Shown: positions 27,840 to 37,659 of the stretch, one piece after another | How positions within the stretch are numbered: the first letter of the stretch is position 1 | Layout of the letters: each line of letters opens with the position of its first letter | NCBI GenBank assembly: GCA_900546365.1 | Contig: URCF01000008.1 | Span: 1-64,000 of the forward strand | Reading direction: 5' to 3' | Source: an uncultured Porphyromonadaceae bacterium | Lineage (GTDB): Bacteria; Bacteroidota; Bacteroidia; Bacteroidales; Muribaculaceae | Length of the DNA stretch: 64,000 bases | Notes under the pieces: model-generated | The model's database searches: none | Told to the model about the DNA's origin: nothing | What the model saw: only the letters and a program-made list of their open reading frames with translations | Translations under genes and position numbers: made by a program

Positions 27840-28967
27840 TCAATACACAATCTTGCTCACCGTGGCACCGGTACGCCGGATATAAACACCGCCCTTCACC
27901 GGATTCTGCACTTCCATCCCCTGCAGATTGTAATAAACCGGGAATCCATTGTCAACAGACTCTCCCACCGGAGCAACGACAGATGTATAATCGCCACCTT
28001 CAAATCCGCATATATTCCTGAATTTGCCCCAGATGGGATGCATCTTGTACAGCTCCTCGCTCCCCGCCGGAACTTTCAGCACACATTGGTCATTATTGTC
28101 CGTGATATTGAACTCGGTAGCCTCTGAAAAGGTATAACTGTCAATAAGTTCAAGATTAGTGATTTCAGGCGGAACCGTTCCCAGACACACCACTTCGCGA
28201 AATTTTGGCCCGACTTCAATCCAATATCCCTTAATTGGAATTATTAACGACAGCTCCGTCATGGCAGCAGCTCCGGCATACGTTATCTCATCAACTTCAG
28301 GAAACACCACACGGACAAGATTGTCGCCTTTTGGCACAAAACAATCGCTGATATACATACTGTTTCTGCGCGGCAACTTTAGCTCTGTCAATGATTTGCA
28401 GCCAAACGATCTCCAAAGCAGACGCAAAGGCTCATCCGGCTCCCCCTCTTCAAATATCAAATCACATACATTGGCTCCAAACGCTGGATAACCCAATTTT
28501 GACACCCGGGGACCAATAGTGATTCTCCGGACATTCGACTCCGTAAACGCATAAGGGCCAATAGTTCTAATATTGGGCAGGTATATATTTTCCGGCAAAG
28601 TAACATAATAAAACGAGTAGCGCATGGCATGCTCCAAAGATTGAGGTATATAATCCATTACTGCGCCACTCGAGTAACCCTCAATAGTCTCAAGGCCTTC
28701 CGGCAAACAGATTTTTTGGCCTTCACGCAGCCATTCATACCCCCAGTAGCAAGTCACCGGATACTCAACATTGTTGTATTCCACTGACTCCTTGACAACA
28801 ATCGTACCGGCAGAAGACTGTGCAGGATCAGCCGGAGATGTAGCGATTGCGTAATGCTCACTCTCAAGAATATAGTACCTCACACCATCTTCTACAATAT
28901 ATGGCATCTCGGCCCGACACACTAACGAAGCCAACGCCAAAACAAAAACAAATGCAATTCTTTTCAT
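27840..28967 (-). CDS. Secreted leucine-rich-repeat (BspA-like) protein
   Basis: A 375-residue protein with a signal peptide (MKRIAFVFVLALASLVCRAE) and BspA-type surface LRR sequence such as PENIYLPNIRTIGPYAF and SNVRRITIGPRVSKLGYPAF. The C-terminus (PVYYNLQGMEVQNPVKGG, then a SKIVY end) looks like a short T9SS sorting tail. It is the intact paralogue of the frameshifted gene at 15105-16426; the last 80 residues are nearly the same (LKVPAGSEELY, then a WGKF block). It begins 7 bases after the C25 peptidase stop, so the two form an operon. Its role is unknown; BspA-type proteins often bind host or bacterial surfaces. Confidence 0.8.
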   Translation of the reverse strand: MKRIAFVFVLALASLVCRAEMPYIVEDGVRYYILESEHYAIATSPADPAQSSAGTIVVKESVEYNNVEYPVTCYWGYEWLREGQKICLPEGLETIEGYSSGAVMDYIPQSLEHAMRYSFYYVTLPENIYLPNIRTIGPYAFTESNVRRITIGPRVSKLGYPAFGANVCDLIFEEGEPDEPLRLLWRSFGCKSLTELKLPRRNSMYISDCFVPKGDNLVRVVFPEVDEITYAGAAAMTELSLIIPIKGYWIEVGPKFREVVCLGTVPPEITNLELIDSYTFSEATEFNITDNNDQCVLKVPAGSEELYKMHPIWGKFRNICGFEGGDYTSVVAPVGESVDNGFPVYYNLQGMEVQNPVKGGVYIRRTGATVSKIVY

Positions 28968-28974
28968 GACTTTC

Positions 28975-31473
28975 TTATTTTGAAACATATATTTTTAAAC
29001 TTGCACGTGGAGTGCCTCCTACCATGAGATAAGCAATCATTACACCTCCATCACATCTCATTTGTATGGTATTCTTTACATCAGTAATTGTTCTATCTAA
29101 AGGCCAGCTTGATATTGGTCTGCCAGTTAAAGGATCTACTATATACATTTCAACAGATCCGCTGTTCGCATCAACTTTGGAAAGATAATATTCAATTTCA
29201 ACGCCTCCCATTCGTGTATCTTTATACCCAAGAATAGAGGTACCTTTATTCGGTTCATCTTGAATTACACCGAAATATCTTTCACCCAAATCAATATAAG
29301 GCACATCTTTAGATGAATACACGACTACATCAACATATTTTGCGCCCCCATTTTCCGCTGTAAAATAGGATGCCTCATTCCCATAATATAAATTGCTTTT
29401 ATTACTTATTGGATCATAAAAAGCGATATAAGCATTTCCATCATGAATATAAACATTTGTACCCTGATTACCACGATTTACTTCTATGCCATCCAACACT
29501 TGTGGATATTCTGCATAATAATACATTGATGGATCTCCAAAGAGATGATATATGTATTTACAATAAAGCATCGTTTTGGATTTTTCTGACGGATTTGTAT
29601 ATCTCATACCTTTCAATGCAAAATCAAGTGTCATACCTAATTGTCTGAATGGACCATCAATCTTAAGATTTGATGCATCAATATAAAAACTATTGCTTAA
29701 TCCTGAACTGTTACCAATACTACCAGTAAGAGAAAAGGACGGTTTGTGCCAAATTGCATTGATCAACAGAGACGCAAATTTTTCTTGATATCCGAAAAAA
29801 CCATAACTTGTAGCAGCAAACGCCGCCATTGAACCACCATTTCGTTTTGTCAAAAAATCCCGCACTAAACACGGATATTTGCTATGATTCCCACTAAGAC
29901 AACAAATACTGAGAAGCAACGGAAGCTTTTCGTAATTATTCATTTTTCTTATTTCAGTGGTCTCAAAAGCTTCGTTGTTTCCATATCCCCACGCTCCATA
30001 ACCTCCATGACCAACAAACATCAAATAGGATATACCTGAGTTTACTGAATTAACCACACTATCGGGAGTTGCATTCCATTTGAATCGATCATACTTCAAT
30101 TCATTCGAGAATGGAGCGGATTTAGTATACCAGTTATTCCACGCTGACGGCCAATATTTTAAATTTTCAGTATTCAATGTATAAAATCTATCAATATTAA
30201 AATCGTAGTATTTCGTCAAATAGTCCCTTACATCCTCACACGTTCTCACAAATATTCCATCCTCCATACCATCATGTTCATCATGTACACCGTCCTCAAA
30301 AAATGAGAAATGTGAACCTCTACCATAGAAGTTTTCATCAGTTGGAGGAGATTGCTCATACCAAATTGTTTTATCTATAATTGTTTGCAAATCGTAAACA
30401 TTATTAACAGGCCAACGACCGCGATATAATTCAGGATATGTATCTGAATCACCATCCATACATGTATATGAGAAATCAGAAAGACAAAAATCGCCATCAG
30501 GCATACCTGCGATTGGATAAACAGTCGCACTATCAGCCGGGACAATACTGTGATCTCCCACTATCAGTAAGTATAAATTCTCCTTATTTTTAGTGTATTC
30601 ATTCCTTATTCTTTCTTTGACTTTATCAGCACTCCAATTCTCATCATATAGCTCTACTACATTATATCCCATACGTTTTTTCCACAGCACAAATTCTTGC
30701 AATGTTTCCTTAAACCCGGGTATGGACAGAATCAAATATCCATTACTAACACTCTTGCTACTGCCCGGCTCTCTAATACGCATTTGGGAATTTGCTTCTC
30801 CAAGATACAATTCATGAGAACAGTTAGGATTAAGCATTGACTTGGGTTCGAAGTAAATATCAGAAATTGAACAATTTGAGCCATAACTGATTTTAAATTT
30901 CAAATCCGTATAGACCCTTACGACCTTGTTCATATAATCATATTTAACAGGATTTATCTCCACTTCAATTATTTTTTGCTCTCTATATACTTGCATTGGT
31001 AGCAAACTACATTCTCTATCCGGCCAAAACCCTGAGTAAGGTTGAATCGGATTGACATTTGAGATAGAATATTTTACCGTATCGCACAATAATCGTGGAA
31101 CACGAGCAGGAGCAACTGATAATTCGCAATCAACGAAATCGGATGAAAGCAATGTAATGGTGGGGGAGGATAAAGCAGGTGCAATAAAGGAAGATATATA
31201 ACATGGCAATGATGGATATCCAGACATTGATTGTGTAGAAAATCCCGGAACAGATATATGAAAACTACCAGGATATAAATTGTCTTCACTGACAATAATG
31301 TTATTAATTTTGTAGGAACAAACTATCCCATCGTTCACATACTCAATAGAATATTCTGGAACCGACACCGCACTGTCTGTAAGTTCAGTTCCACCACTCA
31401 AGTTAATGACTTTTAATGCATTAGCCTGAAACGCTACGCAAACAACAAAAACAAAAAATGCAAGTTTTTTCAT
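28975..31473 (-). CDS. Gingipain-like C25 cysteine peptidase
   Basis: An 832-residue secreted peptidase. A signal peptide (MKKLAFFVFVVCVAFQANA) precedes a propeptide-like N-terminal region; the caspase-like domain begins near NGYLILSIPGF, and the catalytic pair is the His in FVGHGGYGAWG and the first or second Cys in LLSICCLSG. The C-terminus (GVMIAYLMVGGTPRASLKIY) resembles a T9SS sorting domain. The gene is clearly AT-rich against its GC-rich neighbours, which suggests recent acquisition. I start at ATG 31473, which gives the signal peptide. Gingipain relatives degrade host proteins or process secreted proteins; the specificity here is unknown. Confidence 0.88.
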   Translation of the reverse strand: MKKLAFFVFVVCVAFQANALKVINLSGGTELTDSAVSVPEYSIEYVNDGIVCSYKINNIIVSEDNLYPGSFHISVPGFSTQSMSGYPSLPCYISSFIAPALSSPTITLLSSDFVDCELSVAPARVPRLLCDTVKYSISNVNPIQPYSGFWPDRECSLLPMQVYREQKIIEVEINPVKYDYMNKVVRVYTDLKFKISYGSNCSISDIYFEPKSMLNPNCSHELYLGEANSQMRIREPGSSKSVSNGYLILSIPGFKETLQEFVLWKKRMGYNVVELYDENWSADKVKERIRNEYTKNKENLYLLIVGDHSIVPADSATVYPIAGMPDGDFCLSDFSYTCMDGDSDTYPELYRGRWPVNNVYDLQTIIDKTIWYEQSPPTDENFYGRGSHFSFFEDGVHDEHDGMEDGIFVRTCEDVRDYLTKYYDFNIDRFYTLNTENLKYWPSAWNNWYTKSAPFSNELKYDRFKWNATPDSVVNSVNSGISYLMFVGHGGYGAWGYGNNEAFETTEIRKMNNYEKLPLLLSICCLSGNHSKYPCLVRDFLTKRNGGSMAAFAATSYGFFGYQEKFASLLINAIWHKPSFSLTGSIGNSSGLSNSFYIDASNLKIDGPFRQLGMTLDFALKGMRYTNPSEKSKTMLYCKYIYHLFGDPSMYYYAEYPQVLDGIEVNRGNQGTNVYIHDGNAYIAFYDPISNKSNLYYGNEASYFTAENGGAKYVDVVVYSSKDVPYIDLGERYFGVIQDEPNKGTSILGYKDTRMGGVEIEYYLSKVDANSGSVEMYIVDPLTGRPISSWPLDRTITDVKNTIQMRCDGGVMIAYLMVGGTPRASLKIYVSK

Positions 31474-31670
31474 AAGAGAGGTATTTAGATTCAAGTTAAG
31501 TGCCGTAATATTACTAAATTACCATAAATTTCACAATAATTAAATGTATAGAATCTATCACTTTTTCATTTTTTTAACCACCAGCCATTGAAAAGCCTCT
31601 TGAATTTTACACTTATTAACCTACAAGGAGGGTTCTAAATCAAACTCTTAATTCCTTGGATATGGGGTGT

Positions 31671-31686
31671 TGTACGGAAACGGACA
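31671..31686. promoter_or_regulatory. Palindromic operator candidate upstream of the efflux operon
   Basis: TGTACGGAAACGGACA is an imperfect palindrome (TGTnCG-N4-CGnACA) 72 bases before the adaptor gene. It is a natural candidate site for the Fis-type response regulator encoded at the end of the operon. The rest of 31495-31757 is AT-rich and without recognisable genes. Confidence 0.5.
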
Positions 31687-31722
31687 TTGCAAAACTTGTA
31701 ACCATCTGATTTTCAGCAGGGG

Positions 31723-31753
31723 TTGACAAGACTCAATTTTTATAGTTATTTTG
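31723..31753 (+). promoter_or_regulatory. Weak promoter of the efflux operon
   Basis: TTGACA (31723-31728) and TTATTTTG (31746-31753) approximate the -33 and -7 elements, but the -7 box lacks one consensus position. The leader would be only a few bases. Confidence 0.35.
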
Positions 31754-31757
31754 GGGC

Positions 31758-33005
31758 ATGGACAAACAGATAAGCAAATCCCAGCTCAGGCGCGAACGCA
31801 ACATCAAGTTTCTCAAATATGGCGGCATCGCCCTGGTGATAATGGCAGGCGTTGCCACAGTGATTCTCAGCATGGAGAAATCCGTGCGACACTCCGATCT
31901 GCGAATGGGTGTGGCCGAGCAAGGGCCGCTCGAAACCACTGTCAACGCCTCTGGCCGTGTGGTGCCGGCATTCGAGGAGATCATCAACTCTCCCGTGGAC
32001 TCACGCATCCTCAAGGTGTATGCCCAGGCGGGCGACACCGTGGAGGAGGGCACACCGTTGCTCCAACTTGACCTTGAAACTGCCGAGGCCAACTACACCA
32101 AGCTCCTCAACGAGCGCGACATGAGGCAACAGGAACTCACCCAGCTGCGCCTCAACAACTCCACCCAGCTCAGCGAGCTGGCCACTCAGATTGAGGTCAA
32201 ACAGATGCAGGTCAACCGCATGAAGGTGGAGGTGGAAAACGAACGCCGCCTCGACAGCCTCGGCTCAGGCACCGGCGACCGTGTGCGCCAGGCCGAAACA
32301 GCGTATCTCACCGCCACCCTCGAGCTCAAGCAGCTGCGCGAACGCCTATCCAACGAGCGGCTCCGCAATGCCGCTGCCGAAAAGGTGCAAACCCTCAATA
32401 TGAGCAGCTTCGAGCAGGATCTCGCCCTGATGCGGCGCACCCTTGACCAAGGGCGCATCCCGGCACCACACGCCGGCGTCCTCACATTCATTGCCAGCGA
32501 GATTGGTGGCAGAGTGGGTGCCGGTGAAAAGGTAGCCGTGGTGAGCGACCTAAGCCGTTTCAAGGTGACAGGAGAGGTGCCCGAAGGGAGCAGCGACCGC
32601 GTGGCCGTAGGGTCGGAAGTGGTGGTGCGCATAGGCAAAACCGAGCTTCAGGGCGTGATCACCAATCTCACCCCGCAAGCCAAAGGCGGTGTGGTCTCTT
32701 TCACCGTCCGCCTCAACGATTCCGGCAACCCGCGGCTGCGCTCCGGCCTACGCACCGAGCTCTATGTGAGCTACGGCTACAAGAGCAGCGTGCTGAGGAT
32801 TCCCAACGGCCAATATTTCAAAGGTCCGGGCGAATACTCCTTATATATAAAAGACGGCGACAACCATATTGCCAAACGCACCGTGCGCCTCGGCGACAGC
32901 AACCGCCAGTTTGTGGAGGTGCTCTCGGGCCTCAACCCCGGCGACAGCGTCGTGGTGAGCGATATGGAGCAGTTCAAATCCGTGAAATCATTAAAACTCA
33001 AATAA
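31758..33005 (+). CDS. Periplasmic adaptor subunit of a MacAB/TolC-type efflux system
   Basis: A 415-residue membrane-fusion protein. One transmembrane helix near residues 21-40 anchors it. A biotinyl-lipoyl-like half (SPVDSRILKVYAQAGDTVEEG, about 80-100), a long coiled-coil hairpin (about 110-215), the second lipoyl half (IPAPHAGVLTFI) and a beta-barrel (KVTGEVPEGSSDRVAVGSEV) follow in the usual order. It should link the inner-membrane ABC transporter to the TolC protein encoded four genes on. First gene of the operon; the next starts after 2 bases. Confidence 0.9.
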   Translation: MDKQISKSQLRRERNIKFLKYGGIALVIMAGVATVILSMEKSVRHSDLRMGVAEQGPLETTVNASGRVVPAFEEIINSPVDSRILKVYAQAGDTVEEGTPLLQLDLETAEANYTKLLNERDMRQQELTQLRLNNSTQLSELATQIEVKQMQVNRMKVEVENERRLDSLGSGTGDRVRQAETAYLTATLELKQLRERLSNERLRNAAAEKVQTLNMSSFEQDLALMRRTLDQGRIPAPHAGVLTFIASEIGGRVGAGEKVAVVSDLSRFKVTGEVPEGSSDRVAVGSEVVVRIGKTELQGVITNLTPQAKGGVVSFTVRLNDSGNPRLRSGLRTELYVSYGYKSSVLRIPNGQYFKGPGEYSLYIKDGDNHIAKRTVRLGDSNRQFVEVLSGLNPGDSVVVSDMEQFKSVKSLKLK

Positions 33006-33007
33006 CT

Positions 33008-33682
33008 ATGGCTATCATCACCCTCAGCGGCATCAGCAAGGTGTACCGCACTAAAGAGATTGAAACCACTGCCTTGGAAAATGTGAACCTCACTGTGGAA
33101 AAAGGCGAGTTCATAAGCATCATGGGGCCGAGCGGCTGCGGCAAGTCAACGCTCCTCAACATCATCGGACTCCTTGACAAACCTACCACCGGCACGGTGT
33201 CGCTGAAAGGCGAAATCTGCAACGACCTCTCCGACTCCCGGATGTCGCATTTCCGCAACCAGAACCTCGGGTTCGTGTTCCAGAGCTTCCACCTCATCGA
33301 GAGCCTCAACGTGGCCGACAATGTGGAGCTTCCGCTCATCTACCGCAGCGGACTCTCGGCAAAGGACCGACGCGAAAGAGTGGAGCAGGTGCTCCAGAGA
33401 CTCGAGATGTCACACCGCATCAAGCACCATCCCGCACAGCTCTCCGGCGGTCAATGCCAGCGTGTGGCCATTGCCCGTGCCATCGTCGGCGCTCCCGACA
33501 TCATTCTCGCCGACGAACCCACCGGCAACCTCGACTCCAAGATGGGTGCCGAGGTGATGAACCTCCTCCACAGGCTCAACAAGGAGGACGGCACCACCAT
33601 AGTGATGGTGACCCACAACGAGGCCCAGGCCCGCGAAACCGACCGGATTGTACGCTTCTTTGACGGACGCATAATATCATAA
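33008..33682 (+). CDS. ABC transporter ATP-binding protein (MacB/LolD type)
   Basis: A 224-residue ATPase. Walker [10 protein letters not shown] (about residues 39-47), Q-loop region [13 protein letters not shown], signature [14 protein letters not shown] and Walker [13 protein letters not shown] are intact; the signature has Cys where most relatives have Gln, which should be tolerated. It belongs to the MacB/LolD/FtsE-like group that drives FtsX-type permeases by mechanotransmission. It sits between the adaptor and the first permease. Confidence 0.95.
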   Translation: MAIITLSGISKVYRTKEIETTALENVNLTVEKGEFISIMGPSGCGKSTLLNIIGLLDKPTTGTVSLKGEICNDLSDSRMSHFRNQNLGFVFQSFHLIESLNVADNVELPLIYRSGLSAKDRRERVEQVLQRLEMSHRIKHHPAQLSGGQCQRVAIARAIVGAPDIILADEPTGNLDSKMGAEVMNLLHRLNKEDGTTIVMVTHNEAQARETDRIVRFFDGRIIS

Positions 33683-33685
33683 GCC

Positions 33686-34954
33686 ATGAGATCCAAATTA
33701 TTGCAAATATTCTACGACCTGCGCCATCAACCTGTGGTCACATGGATCACTCTGGTAGGCACCACACTGTCGATATTTCTGATCATCGTGGTAGTGATGA
33801 TGCAGCAGGTGGGCATCATTCCATTCGCCCCCGAGAGCTGCCGTCAGCGGCTGCTTATCGGCGCCTTCCTGCATACAAACTCGTTGGCAAACAATGGCGG
33901 CGACTCTTCAGCCGGTCTGAACTACAACAATGCCCGCAGGCTTTACGCTGACCTTGATGGAGTTGAACACACTTCCTACATGATGAAATACACCGAAGTC
34001 GGCACACTCAAAGGCTCTACAAACGAAGCTTTCGAGGGCGACTATCGCAAAACCGACGCGGAATTCTTCGACATCTACGACCACCGGCTGGTGGAGGGAC
34101 GCTACTTCACAGCCGATGAAGCCTCTGCCATGAGTAAGGTGGCGGTAGTGACCGAAAGTGTGGCCAAGCGGCTGTTCGGCTCCGACCCCCATACGGGCAA
34201 CACCGTGCTGTTCAACCATGAGCCATACACTGTTGTAGGTGTGGTCAAGGATCACTCCCAGCTCGCTTCTTTGGCCCACGCCGACATTTTCCTCCCCACC
34301 GGAGCCAACGACCCGGATATGTCCTGGGGCGATGAATTCGGCCAGTTCTCCGTTAGTCTGCTGGTGAAGGATGGTGTGGATTTCGAGGATGTACGCAATC
34401 AGGTGAAAGCCCGATATGCCGCCTTCGACACCTATCTCGCCGAGAAAGGGCTGAAAACCATATATCACGAATCGCCATACGACATCAACACCATCGCCTC
34501 CGGTGTGTCCGGATCAAATATCACCCCCGACGACAAAGAGCAACGGCAACAACGATATCTGCTCTACACCCTGCTGCTGCTTGTGCCGGCCATCAACCTC
34601 AGCACAATGCTACAGAGCCGTCTCCGCCGCAGAGTGAGCGAATTTGGTGTACGGCGAGCATTCGGGTGCACACGCACACGCATCATCACCGATATCATCA
34701 CCGAAAATTTCATCATCACCCTCATCGGCGGTGTCCTCGGGTTAACTCTCGGTGTTGTTTTTGCCCTCACCTACACCGGGCTGTTCGACTCCAATCCCGG
34801 CAGCAACTTCACCCCTCCGGCCCTGAGCGTGCTGCTCAACTGGCGCATAACCCTCAGTGCTGTCGCCGCCTGCTTTGTTCTCAACCTCATCAGCGCAGCC
34901 GTGCCCGCCTGGCAAGCTTCGCGACTCAACCCTGTAAACGCAATTAGAGCATGA
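33686..34954 (+). CDS. ABC transporter permease, FtsX/MacB type (first)
   Basis: A 422-residue permease with one N-terminal transmembrane helix (about 19-38), a large periplasmic domain (about 40-285, containing [10 protein letters not shown] near its end) and three C-terminal helices with the [20 protein letters not shown] coupling segment before a TM, ending with [15 protein letters not shown]. This is the MacB fold with the ATPase encoded separately. It overlaps the second permease gene by 4 bases. Confidence 0.9.
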   Translation: MRSKLLQIFYDLRHQPVVTWITLVGTTLSIFLIIVVVMMQQVGIIPFAPESCRQRLLIGAFLHTNSLANNGGDSSAGLNYNNARRLYADLDGVEHTSYMMKYTEVGTLKGSTNEAFEGDYRKTDAEFFDIYDHRLVEGRYFTADEASAMSKVAVVTESVAKRLFGSDPHTGNTVLFNHEPYTVVGVVKDHSQLASLAHADIFLPTGANDPDMSWGDEFGQFSVSLLVKDGVDFEDVRNQVKARYAAFDTYLAEKGLKTIYHESPYDINTIASGVSGSNITPDDKEQRQQRYLLYTLLLLVPAINLSTMLQSRLRRRVSEFGVRRAFGCTRTRIITDIITENFIITLIGGVLGLTLGVVFALTYTGLFDSNPGSNFTPPALSVLLNWRITLSAVAACFVLNLISAAVPAWQASRLNPVNAIRA

Positions 34955-36177
34955 AACGCCGATTAATCACTCAAATGCGCCATGAATGGCGCAGCAACCT
35001 CTGGCTGATACTTGAACTCGCCATCGTAGGCGTGGTACTGTGGACCAGCTTCACTCTCTTCATCTACCTCATCCACACACGTATGCAACACTACGGCTAC
35101 GATATGACCGATATGTATTGCACCAACGTAAAATATGTGCCAAAGGCGTCCGACGCTTTTCAACAATACCCGGACAGCACCCACAGCTATGTCACTGACC
35201 TCGCCATGATCAAGGACAAAATCCGGTCCAACCCCTACGTGGAGATGGTCGGCCTCGGCCAAAACTCAATGCCCTATAACTTCAATTTCTACGGCAACAA
35301 CGTTTCCTTCACTCAGGACGACTCCACGTATATGTACTACGGCAACCAACGCTTTGTGTCCCCCGAAATCATACGTATGCTCCGCCTTGAAGGGTTCAAC
35401 GGCGAAACTACCGAGCAGCTGGCCAATCTGATAGAGAAAGGCGAGATACTGGTGTCAAACTTCGACAACCAAGGCCAACGGCCCGGTCCATCCGAATTTG
35501 TGGGGCGCGATATATTTTTGAACTGCGACTCCTCCAAGGTTTACCATGTGGGCGGCAGTGCCTACGGCATACAACGCTCCGACTACGAGGGATTGTTCGC
35601 CGGCGTCATCTACACCCCATTGCCCGATGGCTGGGGCAGCGAACTGGCCATACGAGTGAAGCCGGGCATGGGACGGCAGTTCATGGAGTCAATCACCACT
35701 GCCGACACCGAGCATGGCAATGTGTATCTGAGCAACCTCCGCTCCGTTGAGCAGATGCGCATAAGTGCACACAGCGACATCGCCAATGTGGTGCGCGGAT
35801 ACAGCGTGTGCGCCGGATTCCTGACCCTGATTGTATTTCTGGGATTTCTCGGCTCGTTCTGGTTCCGCATCCAGCAGCGCACAAGTGAAATTGCTATCCG
35901 CGTGGCCAACGGCGCCACTCGCACCGACATTCTCCGCCGCCTGCTTGGCGAAGGGATGGTGCTTCTGTGCGTGGGCACCGCGCTGTCCCTCGCCATCGAG
36001 CTTGTACTGATTCACTATAATATCGTCAACTGGGGCATGGATATGACCAACCACATTCCCCAACTCGCGGTGCTGGCTTCGGTGCTGATTCTCACTCTGA
36101 TGGTGGTGGCAGGGATATGGCTTCCGGCCCGCAAGGCCATGCGTATCAATCCGGCAACTGCTCTTAAAGATCAATAA
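34951..36177 (+). CDS. ABC transporter permease, FtsX/MacB type (second)
   Basis: A 408-residue permease with the same layout as the first: N-terminal TM (LILELAIVGVVLWTSFTLF), periplasmic domain and three C-terminal TMs, with QQRTSEIAIRVANGATRTDI and the ending ARKAMRINPATALKDQ. The two permeases are only distantly alike, so the transporter is likely a heterodimer with the shared ATPase. The stop codon is followed directly by the tolC-like ATG. Confidence 0.9.
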   Translation: MKRRLITQMRHEWRSNLWLILELAIVGVVLWTSFTLFIYLIHTRMQHYGYDMTDMYCTNVKYVPKASDAFQQYPDSTHSYVTDLAMIKDKIRSNPYVEMVGLGQNSMPYNFNFYGNNVSFTQDDSTYMYYGNQRFVSPEIIRMLRLEGFNGETTEQLANLIEKGEILVSNFDNQGQRPGPSEFVGRDIFLNCDSSKVYHVGGSAYGIQRSDYEGLFAGVIYTPLPDGWGSELAIRVKPGMGRQFMESITTADTEHGNVYLSNLRSVEQMRISAHSDIANVVRGYSVCAGFLTLIVFLGFLGSFWFRIQQRTSEIAIRVANGATRTDILRRLLGEGMVLLCVGTALSLAIELVLIHYNIVNWGMDMTNHIPQLAVLASVLILTLMVVAGIWLPARKAMRINPATALKDQ

Positions 36178-37644
36178 ATGACTCGCTTTTTCATACTTCT
36201 GATTCTCGCTGCGCTGCCCCTGTGCGGGGCGGCGCACGAGCTCTCGCTTTCGCTCGATGATGCCATCGCCATGGCCCGCGTCAAGAGTGTGGATGCAGCT
36301 GTGGCTCTCGATGAACTCCGCACCGCCTACTGGGAATGGCGTACATACCGCGCCGACCAGCTCCCTGAAATCAACTTCTCGGCCACAGCTCCAAGCTACT
36401 CCAACCAATACACCCCCTACATGAACTCGCAAGGCAGCTACAGCTTTGTCAACAACAACTACCTTGAGGCCCAGGGACAGCTCTCCATCACCCAGCAGGT
36501 GCGCCTCACCGGAGGCACCATCAGCCTCAACTCCTCGCTCGACTTCATGCGCATGTACGGCTCCGACGGTGGCAACAGGTTCATGACCATCCCGGTGGCA
36601 CTGACCCTCAATCAGCCTATTTTCGGCGTCAACGCCATGAAATGGCAGAGCCGCATCGAGCCGGTGCGCTACAGCGAGGCCAAGGCCGCTTTCCTCAGCG
36701 CCACCGAGGATGTGGCACGCGCCACTGTCGAATACTACTTCGCCCTCCTCCTCAGCACCGCCAACCTCAATATCGCCGAGCAAAACCTCGCCACTGCACG
36801 CAAACTTTACACAGTGGCGCAGGAGAAACGCAAAATGGGACAGATCAGCGAGAACGACCTCCTCCAGATGGAGCTCAACATGCTTGATGCACAATCGGAA
36901 CTCACCGATTGCCAGAGCACCCTCAAAAGCAATATGTTCACCCTCCGCGCATTTCTCGACCTTGACGAGAACACCGAGATTGTGGCCATCCTACCCGACA
37001 ATGTGCCGCAGGCCGACATCACCTATGCCGATGCCCTTGACCGCGCTCTCACCAACAACAAATTCGCCAAAAACATGCGCCGCCGGCAGCTTGAGGCCGA
37101 CTATGAAGTGGCCAAAGCCAAAGGCAACCTCAGGGAGATCAACCTATTTCTGCAAGTGGGATACACCGGCACCGACATCAGCATGGGCAACGCCTATACC
37201 CGGCTAAAAGGCAACCAGTTGGCGCAGGTGGGGTTCTCTATTCCGCTACTCGACTGGGGACGGCGCCGCGGCAAGGTGAAGGTGGCCGAAAGCAACCGGC
37301 GCGTCACCCAAAGCCGTCTGCGGCAGGAGTCGATGAACTTCAATCAGGAACTGTTTGTGCTCGTGGAGCGGTTCTGCAACCAGCAGAGCCAGCTCGCCAT
37401 CGCCGGAAAGGCCAACGAAATCGCGCTCAAACGCTACGACACCAATGTGCAGACCTTCCTGATCGGCAAAATCTCCACCCTCGACCTCAACGACTCCCAA
37501 TCCAAGAAGGACCAGTCCATGAGGCAGTATATCAACGAGCTGTACAAATTCTGGAGCTACTGGTACCAGATCCGCTCGCTCACCCTCTACGACTACGCCA
37601 CCCTCTCTCCCATCAACGCCGATATTGAAAAACTCGTGAAATAA
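36178..37644 (+). CDS. TolC family outer-membrane efflux protein
   Basis: A 488-residue outer-membrane channel. A signal peptide (MTRFFILLILAALPLCGAAHE) precedes two repeated halves of beta-strand and long helices; ATVEYYFALLLSTANLNIAEQ and PLLDWGRRRGKVKVAESN are typical of the family. It completes a tripartite pump with the adaptor and ABC permeases. The exported substrate is not evident. Confidence 0.92.
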   Translation: MTRFFILLILAALPLCGAAHELSLSLDDAIAMARVKSVDAAVALDELRTAYWEWRTYRADQLPEINFSATAPSYSNQYTPYMNSQGSYSFVNNNYLEAQGQLSITQQVRLTGGTISLNSSLDFMRMYGSDGGNRFMTIPVALTLNQPIFGVNAMKWQSRIEPVRYSEAKAAFLSATEDVARATVEYYFALLLSTANLNIAEQNLATARKLYTVAQEKRKMGQISENDLLQMELNMLDAQSELTDCQSTLKSNMFTLRAFLDLDENTEIVAILPDNVPQADITYADALDRALTNNKFAKNMRRRQLEADYEVAKAKGNLREINLFLQVGYTGTDISMGNAYTRLKGNQLAQVGFSIPLLDWGRRRGKVKVAESNRRVTQSRLRQESMNFNQELFVLVERFCNQQSQLAIAGKANEIALKRYDTNVQTFLIGKISTLDLNDSQSKKDQSMRQYINELYKFWSYWYQIRSLTLYDYATLSPINADIEKLVK

Positions 37645-37647
37645 TCT

Positions 37648-37655
37648 TATTTTTG
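37648..37655 (+). promoter_or_regulatory. -7 box directly upstream of the response-regulator gene
   Basis: TATTTTTG ends 4 bases before ATG 37660, overlapping the intergenic region after the tolC-like gene. It may give an additional, practically leaderless transcript of the two-component genes. Confidence 0.5.
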
Positions 37656-37659
37656 CCGT

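Noticed and set aside
31721..31760. Sigma-54 promoter upstream of the efflux operon
   Set aside because: No GG-N10-GC pair is found at a usable distance, and the linked regulator lacks the AAA+ domain.
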